Source of the DNA: Desulfobulbaceae bacterium
GTDB taxonomy: Bacteria; Desulfobacterota; Desulfobulbia; Desulfobulbales; Desulfocapsaceae
Reading direction: 5' to 3'
DNA length: 64,000 nucleotides
NCBI GenBank assembly: GCA_003249645.1
Contig: QKIH01000050.1
Span: forward strand, 26,848 to 90,847
Position numbers and translations under genes: made by a program. How positions within the stretch are numbered: position 1 is the first letter of the stretch; every line of letters begins with the position of its first letter. Below, piece after piece: positions 44,886-53,155 of the stretch. The notes under the pieces were generated by a model, which saw nothing but the letters and a program-made list of their open reading frames with translations, was not told the origin of the DNA and ran no database searches.

Positions 44886-45215
44886 CTATCGCTGCTTGCT
44901 ATGATGAGTATAGATTCGGAATAAGACATACCATTCCATATTCGATGTAAAACGAAGGCCCATTCCCTCTTCATCTACCCGGATAACCTCCGCAGAAATA
45001 TCATCCAGTGTAAGCTTACTGTGCTTGGCCGAAATTGAAATCGTAACATCACAAAGATCACCGATTTTAAGTTTCTGTTCAGTCCGGACAAAGAAGCCGA
45101 TAATACTGATATTTTCCATCTCGGCCTGAACGTCAATACAGGTATCGCCAGTCCTCAAGGTTACATCAGTAATAAATTGAGTGCGGTCATTCCCTCTTCT
45201 ATCGTTTAACAACAT
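44886..45215 (-). CDS. PilZ-domain protein (c-di-GMP receptor candidate)
   Basis: A 109-residue single PilZ domain. The c-di-GMP-binding pattern is present: DRRGNDR near the N-terminus (RxxxR) and ENISIIGFFV (NxSxxG). The end (EEGMGLRFTSNMEWYVLFRIY) is the usual last strands and helix. ATG 45215 follows TTGGAGAAAGA; a TTG four codons upstream is less likely. Such stand-alone PilZ proteins relay c-di-GMP to motility or polysaccharide systems. Confidence 0.85.
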   Translation of the reverse strand: MLLNDRRGNDRTQFITDVTLRTGDTCIDVQAEMENISIIGFFVRTEQKLKIGDLCDVTISISAKHSKLTLDDISAEVIRVDEEGMGLRFTSNMEWYVLFRIYTHHSKQR

Positions 45216-45291
45216 TTCTTTCTCCAAACCGAAACAGTAAAATTATAAAACCCTAATGTTTTCAGCCGCCCACTCTACTACAACCCATCTC

Positions 45292-48123
45292 TTACTTTTT
45301 CCCGGCAACAATTTTCACCAATGCGTTTTTGCCTTTAAAAATATCAGACGCAAGTTTTTGAATATCTCTCATATCCATATTACTGTATGCATTTTTTAAC
45401 GAGGAAGCAAAACGTAATTGATCAGGATACCGACTTGCAGACGACAGAACCGTATGCAGCCAGTAATCGTTTGTCCTGACCTGTTCCTCGGTTCTACGAA
45501 TAAGCGGATGTAAAATCCTCTCTGCCAGTTCAGGTGCTACGTCATCATCTTTCAATCGACTGGTAATATCGCCGACTGCTGAAATCATCTCCTCTTGTCG
45601 ATCAGCATCAATCACCATATACAAAGCAATATAGCCATAATGGTGCACAGAACGCGGATAGAATGAATAGACGCTTGGAGAATAAACGGCACCAAGTTTC
45701 TCACGCAGCACACTGCGTACCTTTTCTTCGAAAAGTGAAGTTAACACATTCAGCTGTCTTGCGGTATCTATTTGCCAGTTCCCGTTCACGGGCCAGGCCA
45801 TTACAACCAGAGCTTTTTCAACATCGGATTCAATACTGCGCTCTAATATCTTTCCTGATGGAAAAACAACATTATCAATGGTTGTCAGCAGTTCATTATT
45901 GATTGGAAGCGAACCAAAATATTTTTTAACAAGTTCAATCACCCGAGCTCTATCAAAATCACCAACAACGGAAATATCAACAATTCCCCGTGATATTTCC
46001 TTCAAATACCAGTCTTTCACCTCATCATACTGGATATTGAGTAAATCTTCTTCATTAGCCATACCAAATCGCGTATCGCCTGAAGCAAGAAATCGAGATC
46101 CCTCAACTCGAAAAACCCCTTCTGGATTCTTCTTCATATTTTCAGCCATCCGAAGCAGGCGTTCCCGCTGGTTATCAAAGGCCTTTTTTCTCACCGCCGG
46201 ATCAATTATCTTTGCATAAAAAAGTTGAAAGAGATGTTCTAAATCATCAGGAGTGGAGGTCCCGGCCAATTCACTATACTGTTCATTAACAGCCAGACGA
46301 CTACCAATTTTGTAGCCGGCAAGTTGTTCATCCAAGGCACTCTGACTCAATTTGCCAGTACCTGAATTATTCACAGTTGATTCAGCAAACAGAGCCATTC
46401 CCGGCTTTACTGTGCTGTATCGTCCTTTACCAAAAAGAATAGAAATATCAATCTGAGCCTTCTGAAAGTCTGTTTTCTTGAGGTAAACCGTCAAACCATT
46501 GACAAGCGTGATCTTCTCAATACCTAGTTCACTCTGCACCTCTGATGTATAGGATGAGTCCTTGATATTTGGTACCGGAAGGTATGGGAAAAATGCTTTT
46601 TCCTGAGACAAAGGTCTTTCTATTTTCTGGTGCACAGCATTGAAGAAAATATCTTTTACCTTCTTTTCATCTTCAGGAGCAAGCTTTCCCATCACTTTAA
46701 TTTTCAGACGATCAAGCGGCCATTCTGACTTGAAAAGAGTATTTAATTCATCAATGCTTATTTGTTGTAATATCGGGGAATACAGGTTGAGTTCCTGAGC
46801 AGGTGATAAGAACACCTCATTTTCTGCGACATAATTAATCATTGATTCGGCAAGATCCCGTGACTTTCTCGTATCCTGTGTCTGTAGGCCGCTATTTAAA
46901 TCTGCCTGTACAGACTTTTTGGCAATTTGAAGATCCTCATCAGAAAAGCCGTATAGGCGGATTGCCAGAAGGTTTTTTATAAGCTCATTTAAAGAAAGCT
47001 GCCAGTCTTGTGGCAAAACTTTGGTCGATATCATGTTCAATCGATACCTGCTGTAAGCTTCAAAAGTTTGAAAGTCTACCGATGAAAGAGTGTTTTTTTC
47101 GCTTTCCAGCACTTTTTGCAACCTTGCATTCATCATCCTGTTGATGAGATGATAGAGTAACTCTGTTTTTCTTTTCTCCACACTATCGCCAGCAGGAATA
47201 ATTTCTCGAATTGTCTCCAGAGACAGGTTGACCGACTCACTCTCCTGATCGGAATAATAAAGAATTTCCGGATAAGTTTCAGCACGTTCAATCTTACCCA
47301 TTGAAATACACTCCGGAGCAGATGCGGCCGCAGCAAACGTGCCGAACTGCTTCTGTATTTTATCTATAATATCTTTGGAATGTATATTTCCAACAACACC
47401 CAGGACCATATTTTCAGGTCGATACCAGCTTGTGTAATAGTTGCGTAAATCTTCCACTGTCATCGAATGAAGCGACTGATCATCTCCAATCACCCACCTC
47501 TGAGGCAACCGCGTCCCCTGAAAAGTGAACTCGGATCCTTTCTTATATATTCGCTGCCCTACCGAGTCCCTTGAACGTTTTTCAGCAAGTATTACGCCAC
47601 GTTCCTGTTCAAAATCGGGTCCCTCTAAAAGTGCACCGAAAGCATAATCAGCCAGGATCTGCATCCCCAATTCCAACTCCTGTTCAGCCCCAGAAGGCAG
47701 ATTGATGAAAAATGCTGTCTCGTCATATGATGTATGCGCATTGACATCTCTACCGAATTCCATACCGATCGTCTGAAGTTGTTTTACCAGCTGCCCGGAT
47801 GGAAAGTTCCTGGTCCCGTTAAACATCATGTGTTCGAGATAATGAGCAGCACCTTTCTGACGATCATTTTCCTGCAATGATCCTGCTCCAATTCTTAAAT
47901 ACATAAACACACGGTTCTCCGGGTAATTATTTTCCATCACCGCATATCTGAAACCGTTAGACAGTCGCCCATACTCAACAGCCGGATCAGGATTCAGCGA
48001 ACTCAGCTCATGGGGCCAGCCGTTCTCAATACAGAGTTTATCGTGATCTTCAGTAACAAGAGGAGCCCTGCTGCATCCGGACAATAGCGATAGCAGGATA
48101 AACAAGCTTATAATAAGACGCAT
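45292..48123 (-). CDS. M16-family zinc metalloprotease lipoprotein (PqqL-like)
   Basis: A 943-residue protein with a lipoprotein signal (MRLIISLF ... LLSGC, Cys17). The inverted zinc motif HYLEH is at residues 94-98, with the distal Glu in the ERGVILAEKRS helix about 75 residues later. A second M16 pair of domains follows from about 530, as in PqqL/insulinase-type single-chain enzymes. It is probably periplasmic and membrane-anchored, degrading peptides. No operon partner. Confidence 0.9.
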   Translation of the reverse strand: MRLIISLFILLSLLSGCSRAPLVTEDHDKLCIENGWPHELSSLNPDPAVEYGRLSNGFRYAVMENNYPENRVFMYLRIGAGSLQENDRQKGAAHYLEHMMFNGTRNFPSGQLVKQLQTIGMEFGRDVNAHTSYDETAFFINLPSGAEQELELGMQILADYAFGALLEGPDFEQERGVILAEKRSRDSVGQRIYKKGSEFTFQGTRLPQRWVIGDDQSLHSMTVEDLRNYYTSWYRPENMVLGVVGNIHSKDIIDKIQKQFGTFAAAASAPECISMGKIERAETYPEILYYSDQESESVNLSLETIREIIPAGDSVEKRKTELLYHLINRMMNARLQKVLESEKNTLSSVDFQTFEAYSRYRLNMISTKVLPQDWQLSLNELIKNLLAIRLYGFSDEDLQIAKKSVQADLNSGLQTQDTRKSRDLAESMINYVAENEVFLSPAQELNLYSPILQQISIDELNTLFKSEWPLDRLKIKVMGKLAPEDEKKVKDIFFNAVHQKIERPLSQEKAFFPYLPVPNIKDSSYTSEVQSELGIEKITLVNGLTVYLKKTDFQKAQIDISILFGKGRYSTVKPGMALFAESTVNNSGTGKLSQSALDEQLAGYKIGSRLAVNEQYSELAGTSTPDDLEHLFQLFYAKIIDPAVRKKAFDNQRERLLRMAENMKKNPEGVFRVEGSRFLASGDTRFGMANEEDLLNIQYDEVKDWYLKEISRGIVDISVVGDFDRARVIELVKKYFGSLPINNELLTTIDNVVFPSGKILERSIESDVEKALVVMAWPVNGNWQIDTARQLNVLTSLFEEKVRSVLREKLGAVYSPSVYSFYPRSVHHYGYIALYMVIDADRQEEMISAVGDITSRLKDDDVAPELAERILHPLIRRTEEQVRTNDYWLHTVLSSASRYPDQLRFASSLKNAYSNMDMRDIQKLASDIFKGKNALVKIVAGKK

Positions 48124-48538
48124 GAAACACCTTTAATGGATAAGTATTTTGCAAAAAACAATTCCTTACACAGTAAATAGTAAACTTCAATTTGCAACTC
48201 CTCGTTACAAAGAGACTCACTTTCAGCAATGTCCAAAAAAATTAAAAAAAATTGTTTCACCATGTTTTTCCACAACTGCTGTTAATATTCATACCTTCAA
48301 CAATATCGTAATCCTGCCATAAGTTTGCAGTTTACAAGCTTTTGAACCTGAATTAAGCTGTGCTCGAATTACTTTTTAGAACAGACGCAAAAATAAATAC
48401 CACGCCAGATATCGAACAAATTTTCGATAATACCTGCAAACTATTCATAAAGTTGCAGATACTCCATGGAATTAAGCGTATCCCTGCAAAACGATAATAA
48501 CGAGGTAAAGTATTAATCCTCAAAACTACAGGTCGTAC
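48124..48538. other. 415-base AT-rich intergenic region before the SDR gene
   Basis: No gene. It holds a 7-bp inverted repeat TATCGAA-CAAATT-TTCGATA (48410-48429) and two related 13-base copies, CATAAGTTTGCAG (48318-48330) and CATAAAGTTGCAG (48446-48458). These may be regulatory sites for the divergent genes. Confidence 0.4.
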
Positions 48539-49381
48539 ATGAATCTACAGGACAAGACTGTTCTCATTCCTGGTGCAGCACGTTCCATCGGCAGATCAAT
48601 CGCAAGGAAATTTGGTGATGATGGTGCAACCCTTATATTGCCGCTTTATGACTGGAAAGAATCTATTCAGGAAATGAAGAGAGAGTTTGATGAACGAGGC
48701 TACAAAACAGTGTATATGGCCTGCGATCTTCGCGATGAAGCAACTGTAAAAGAACTCTCACGAAAAGTTGATACTCAGTTCGGCAAACTTGATTTTCTCA
48801 TTAACAATATCGAGCGAGGCGGCATGCCCATAGTCCACGGCAGCTATGACCTTGAGATCAACAAGGAGCAATGGGATCTTGAAATCTCCACCACACTCAA
48901 GGCCAAATGGCTTCTCTTTCACCATTTTTTGCCGTTGATGCAAAAAACGCAATCTGCGGCAGTGCTGAACATTTCATCTATTGCCGGATTAATCGGCAGA
49001 TCAGGCCCGGCATCCGTATTATTCAATGATGCTTACAGTGCGGCAAACAGAGCGGTTTCGTCTTTTACCGAAACATGGGCTCGTGAGGGAGCGCCAACAA
49101 TCAGAGTCAATGAACTGATTCTCGGCTTAGTTGACAGTAGACACGGCAAAAATACGAGAGGCTGGGCTGAGATGACGGAGTCCGAGCAGAATAATCTCAT
49201 CGGTCATACGCTTCTTGGTCGTACAGCCTTGCCCGAAGAAGTCGCAGAACTCGTCTATTTTATCTGCTGCCAGGCAACATATATGACTGGGGCAAGCGTT
49301 AGGATGGATGGCGGCTATTTTGTTGGAGGTGAAAAAACATCTCAATATCCTTCAGGGATACTTGAGACGCATTCCCCATGA
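48539..49381 (+). CDS. SDR-family protein with Asn in place of the catalytic Lys
   Basis: A 280-residue short-chain dehydrogenase/reductase. The nucleotide-binding turn is GAARSIGRSIA (11-21), the structural NN motif is LINNIERGG, and the Ser is in NISSIAG. The active-site helix reads YSAANRA, so the YxxxK lysine is Asn; catalysis may be lost or altered. The C-terminus MTGASVRMDGGYFVGG is typical. It overlaps the acyltransferase gene by 4 bases (ATGA), so a surface-sugar role is likely. Confidence 0.8.
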   Translation: MNLQDKTVLIPGAARSIGRSIARKFGDDGATLILPLYDWKESIQEMKREFDERGYKTVYMACDLRDEATVKELSRKVDTQFGKLDFLINNIERGGMPIVHGSYDLEINKEQWDLEISTTLKAKWLLFHHFLPLMQKTQSAAVLNISSIAGLIGRSGPASVLFNDAYSAANRAVSSFTETWAREGAPTIRVNELILGLVDSRHGKNTRGWAEMTESEQNNLIGHTLLGRTALPEEVAELVYFICCQATYMTGASVRMDGGYFVGGEKTSQYPSGILETHSP

Positions 49382-51048
49382 AAATTGATAACACCGAGGA
49401 TGTTTTCGTTGCTGCTTTTAAATTTCCTATAATGGTCAACCAGATGAAATTGAATATTTTCAAATCTATTGCTGCAGTGATTATTTTTGTTGTTCTCTAT
49501 CAGCTCATATCACTTTTCTGTCTGAGTTCGTTCAACAAGCTTATTATCAGTCATTCATTCAACACCTCAGCTCCACTGCATATATATTATAACGGGGCTA
49601 GAAAAAGCTTCAATTTTTCAGAAAGATTCTCTGCCTATACCGAATCCACACAAGAAAAAAACAGACTTTTCTATTCTACCCTTCATATGAGAAATCAGGT
49701 CATACGAACTCTTCGTATCGATCCTGCAAAAGAGCCCGGTACCTACCTGATCAACAAACTTACCTTATACAGTTATTTCGGTTCCCCATTTGAGATCACT
49801 CCTAACAACCAACAGTTCTTTGTTTCCTGTGATCCTTCATCCCACCTTGATGTAACCCCGTCAGGATGGAAACTCACGACCACAGGGAACAATCCCTATT
49901 TCATGATTACAGGCCCCTTTAAAACTACTAATTTAGGACTTAATGTTCTTCCTGCCTTGGCAGGAACATATATGCTGATGCTGCTCGCATTCAGTTTTAA
50001 AATTTCGTCAACCAACCTGTATCGCGATATATTTGCTAAAAGCCCTTCAAGCGGGAAAAACTTTGCTGCTTTGGATGGAGTACGAGGAGTGGCAGCACTG
50101 ATCGTTCTTGCAGACCACACAGGCTTACCCGGTTTTGACAATATGGCCCCTGTAGGGGTGGTTATTTTTTTCTGTCTCAGCGGTTTTCTTCTGACCATGC
50201 CTTTCGCCAACGCGCCATCCCGCGCCGGCAGCGTCAGCTTTATGCAATCATACCTGATCAGGAGATTTAAACGCATCGCACCGATGTTTTACTTCGTTGC
50301 TCTTGCCGGTTACTATTTCGAAGGGAATCTGCCAGATTTTATCAGATCAATACTTTTCGTCGAAGGACGTGGAGTAAAATGGACAGTGTTACAGGAAATG
50401 TACTTTTACGCACTCCTTCCCCTACTTGTATTCCTCTGTTACTTTTTTTTTAAAGGGAAGCCACTCCGATGCTCTGCATGTTTGTTGGGCTTATCTCTTC
50501 TGATCAACACAGGTCTCATTCCGACAGGTCATATTTATGGCCTAGGAACAAAACCCCCTCTCTATTTCGGTATTTTTCTATCCGGCATGTCAATGTGTTA
50601 CCTGATGACATCTTCAGCTTTTAACACAGCCAACACTGTCAAGAGGTTTCTTGGCAACCCTGTCACCGGATTGCTTCTTCTTTTTTCACTCTTCTTTTTT
50701 AAAGATGTCAGTCATTATTTCCACTGGGTAAACCACAAGGCCCCCGATTATCTTTATCACTCAAATTTTGATATAATTATCGGCATCGTGCTCATAACGG
50801 CGACCTTTGAAAACAACAACATTATCTATCGTTTTTTCAAATTCCTGCCATTTCGCATTATCGGTATTCTTGGCTACAGCTTCTATCTTCTTCATCCGAT
50901 TGTGCACGTTGTCAATAAGATATTCTTACAGCAATATCTTGGTAAAAATCCTCCATCCGTGTTTTATTTCATTTTTGCTCTATGCGTGACAACAGTTCTA
51001 TCAGCTATTACTTACAGTCTCATTGAACGCCCTTTTCTCAGAAAATAA
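49378..51048 (+). CDS. Acyltransferase-3 (OafA-like) membrane enzyme with N-terminal periplasmic domain
   Basis: A 556-residue protein. A membrane helix (about 28-48) is followed by a beta-rich extracytoplasmic segment (about 55-185), a second helix and then the acyltransferase-3 domain from about 220: LDGVRGVAALIVLADHTG with its catalytic His, FFCLSGFLL, and about ten helices. Such enzymes O-acetylate polysaccharides. The N-terminal beta segment resembles that of the GT-C protein encoded just downstream on the other strand (LRIDP, KLTLYS, TGNNPYF). Confidence 0.85.
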   Translation: MKIDNTEDVFVAAFKFPIMVNQMKLNIFKSIAAVIIFVVLYQLISLFCLSSFNKLIISHSFNTSAPLHIYYNGARKSFNFSERFSAYTESTQEKNRLFYSTLHMRNQVIRTLRIDPAKEPGTYLINKLTLYSYFGSPFEITPNNQQFFVSCDPSSHLDVTPSGWKLTTTGNNPYFMITGPFKTTNLGLNVLPALAGTYMLMLLAFSFKISSTNLYRDIFAKSPSSGKNFAALDGVRGVAALIVLADHTGLPGFDNMAPVGVVIFFCLSGFLLTMPFANAPSRAGSVSFMQSYLIRRFKRIAPMFYFVALAGYYFEGNLPDFIRSILFVEGRGVKWTVLQEMYFYALLPLLVFLCYFFFKGKPLRCSACLLGLSLLINTGLIPTGHIYGLGTKPPLYFGIFLSGMSMCYLMTSSAFNTANTVKRFLGNPVTGLLLLFSLFFFKDVSHYFHWVNHKAPDYLYHSNFDIIIGIVLITATFENNNIIYRFFKFLPFRIIGILGYSFYLLHPIVHVVNKIFLQQYLGKNPPSVFYFIFALCVTTVLSAITYSLIERPFLRK

Positions 51049-51054
51049 ACTCCA

Positions 51055-52917
51055 TTACGAGGGGATGCGTTCAATGGCCTGAGTAATGAATGAGTATGAA
51101 GCGAGACTGAACATAATCGAAACAAACAAGGTGAAAACTCTGGCGTTGAAAACTCTGTAGTTTCTTGCATATAAAAGTGCAAAAATCGAGAATATAGGAA
51201 AAAGATATCTGCCTTGGGCCTGAATTTCCAAAGTCCAGCTATGGTTTATAGAGGCCGCAATTAAAACCGAAGACAGACCAAGAAACCCAACAAGCTCAAC
51301 CTTACTGATCAAGGGAGACCTGATTAAAATTGTTCCGATAAAATAAAAGAAGAAAGCAATCCCAACCCAACGAACAGCATTGTAATAGCCTTCAGGCCCC
51401 ATAATTGTTGTATGTCCATAGACACCAAAAGATGATCTGAATGTTTTTTCAAACCAGCGATGAGTAAAAAGCAGCGTGCCCAACGACTGCCCTCTCTCTT
51501 TAATTGTAAACAGGGGACTTCTCACTTCAAGCGGACTCGACAAGTTAAACTCAGGCTTAGCTATTTCATCCTGCAACTTCAGGATTCTCTCTTTTTTATC
51601 AAACCCGTTTACTGAAATATCAACACCTTTTGGTATTGCAGCAAAACAGAGAATAACTGCGCACAGCACACTCATTTTTTTTAAGAACGCTTTCCAGCCC
51701 AGGTCGTCACGATTAGCAAACCAGCTGATCAGGATACCAATACCCAATGCAGCAACATATGGGTAAAAGTTCTTCTTTACAAAGAGCATCAAAGTAAAAC
51801 AGAATGCAACCAGAAACAGGTTGACGAATTTTTCATAGGTGAAGCGCTGAAAGAGATATCTGTTGAACAGACTGTTTTCCACCATCACCTGACACCCTGC
51901 AGAAAAAGCAACAAAAAGCGCAAATGCATCAGAAGTACAATAGCTGAATGCATACCATAATTGCGGCGAGATAAGAAATGGGATGGCCAGCAATCTAGCC
52001 TGTGGCGCCCAAAACGTACGCAAAATAATTAATGCAAACAGAAACACATTGAACAGTCGATACGGCAGATAACCGGTTAAAGGCAAATTCTCAGACACTT
52101 TTGCAAACTTACCGGCGAAGAAATAATATATTTCTCCTGTAGTTAAACGGCTTGAGCCATAGACTGAAAAGGTATTTCTAATAGCAGGATCTTCAACCAA
52201 AGGTGGTTTCCAATGATCGACATAATATGCAGCAGCCCGGGCATGTGCTGTTTCATCAGGGTGATATCCATCTTTTGAGGTAAACGCAATAACGCATATC
52301 ATAAAAAATATTCCAACCAGCATGATCGGTACAAACTGCAATTGTTTATTAAGATGCCCCAACGTTGCTATAATCAGCAATAAAAGTGCTGCTATGATAG
52401 AAAATGATAAAAAATAATCGAAGTAAGTATTGCCGTGCGGTCTGACTGGAATTTGCAGCTCTAACATCGGATCGTTCCCCGATGACTGCACAACCATTCC
52501 TTTATCTGAGTATGAAATATCTGTTACCTGATTTAGAGGTACCAGTTTTTTCCAATCCTGTTCAGATTTGAACTCTATTTTTCCATACCCCGGCTGAGAT
52601 AGAGTAAGTTGATCGATAGTCACCTTCCCTTCAAAATCATGCGTATCAACCCTTAACTTGCTGATATGATGAAGATTTGTCAGATAGAATCGATATTCCT
52701 CCTTCCCTGGAGTGATAAAAGCTTCAACACGCCTATGTGCAGAGTATCCACCATCCTCGTAAGCCCAATATAACTCAAACGTTGATTTTTGAGGGCTGTC
52801 GACAACGACTTCAACAAATGCCCTGTTTAAAACTAAATGCGAATAGAGAAAACAGCAGAAAATGACCAGAAATAAATAAAACTTATGTTTATTAATCGCC
52901 GCCAATAATGTTGCCAT
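51055..52917 (-). CDS. GT-C-type membrane glycosyltransferase (DUF2142-like) with N-terminal beta domain
   Basis: A 620-residue protein with one N-terminal helix, a periplasmic beta-rich segment (about 30-170: LRVDTHDFEG, DQLTLSQPGYG, SSGNDPMLELQIP) and about eleven further helices. KDGYHPDETAHARAAAYY (about 225) is the acidic loop-1 motif of GT-C enzymes, which use polyprenyl-phosphate sugars. Donor and acceptor unknown. AAGAGGAAAA precedes the ATG. It ends 6 bases from the convergent acyltransferase. Confidence 0.75.
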   Translation of the reverse strand: MATLLAAINKHKFYLFLVIFCCFLYSHLVLNRAFVEVVVDSPQKSTFELYWAYEDGGYSAHRRVEAFITPGKEEYRFYLTNLHHISKLRVDTHDFEGKVTIDQLTLSQPGYGKIEFKSEQDWKKLVPLNQVTDISYSDKGMVVQSSGNDPMLELQIPVRPHGNTYFDYFLSFSIIAALLLLIIATLGHLNKQLQFVPIMLVGIFFMICVIAFTSKDGYHPDETAHARAAAYYVDHWKPPLVEDPAIRNTFSVYGSSRLTTGEIYYFFAGKFAKVSENLPLTGYLPYRLFNVFLFALIILRTFWAPQARLLAIPFLISPQLWYAFSYCTSDAFALFVAFSAGCQVMVENSLFNRYLFQRFTYEKFVNLFLVAFCFTLMLFVKKNFYPYVAALGIGILISWFANRDDLGWKAFLKKMSVLCAVILCFAAIPKGVDISVNGFDKKERILKLQDEIAKPEFNLSSPLEVRSPLFTIKERGQSLGTLLFTHRWFEKTFRSSFGVYGHTTIMGPEGYYNAVRWVGIAFFFYFIGTILIRSPLISKVELVGFLGLSSVLIAASINHSWTLEIQAQGRYLFPIFSIFALLYARNYRVFNARVFTLFVSIMFSLASYSFITQAIERIPS

Positions 52918-53155
52918 TTTTTCCTCTTCTTGGGATTTTCTTAATTAACGGGGAAAGTTTCTCTTCATAACGGGTATAAAAAGTAAAGACTGGACCACCG
53001 AATGTGTGCAGAACCGATAACACCAGCAGGCATTTTGCCCCTGCACCGGTACCGAAGTTACCAAACGGAAAAATTTTTGAGTAACACATAAACTTAAATA
53101 GGCGAATAATAGATAAGCCGCTTAGGTCATAGGTACTGGTAAAAAGTTTTTTCAT
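52892..53155 (-). CDS. Small protein of unknown function, coupled to HAD-type gene
   Basis: An 87-residue frame that starts on the stop of the upstream gene (TAATG) and overlaps the next start by 26 bases. It contains a hydrophobic stretch (CLLVLSVLHTFGGPVF, about 43-58) and a basic tail. It resembles nothing I know and could be the remnant of a larger glycan enzyme. The tight packing favours translation. Confidence 0.45.
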   Translation of the reverse strand: MKKLFTSTYDLSGLSIIRLFKFMCYSKIFPFGNFGTGAGAKCLLVLSVLHTFGGPVFTFYTRYEEKLSPLIKKIPRRGKNGNIIGGD

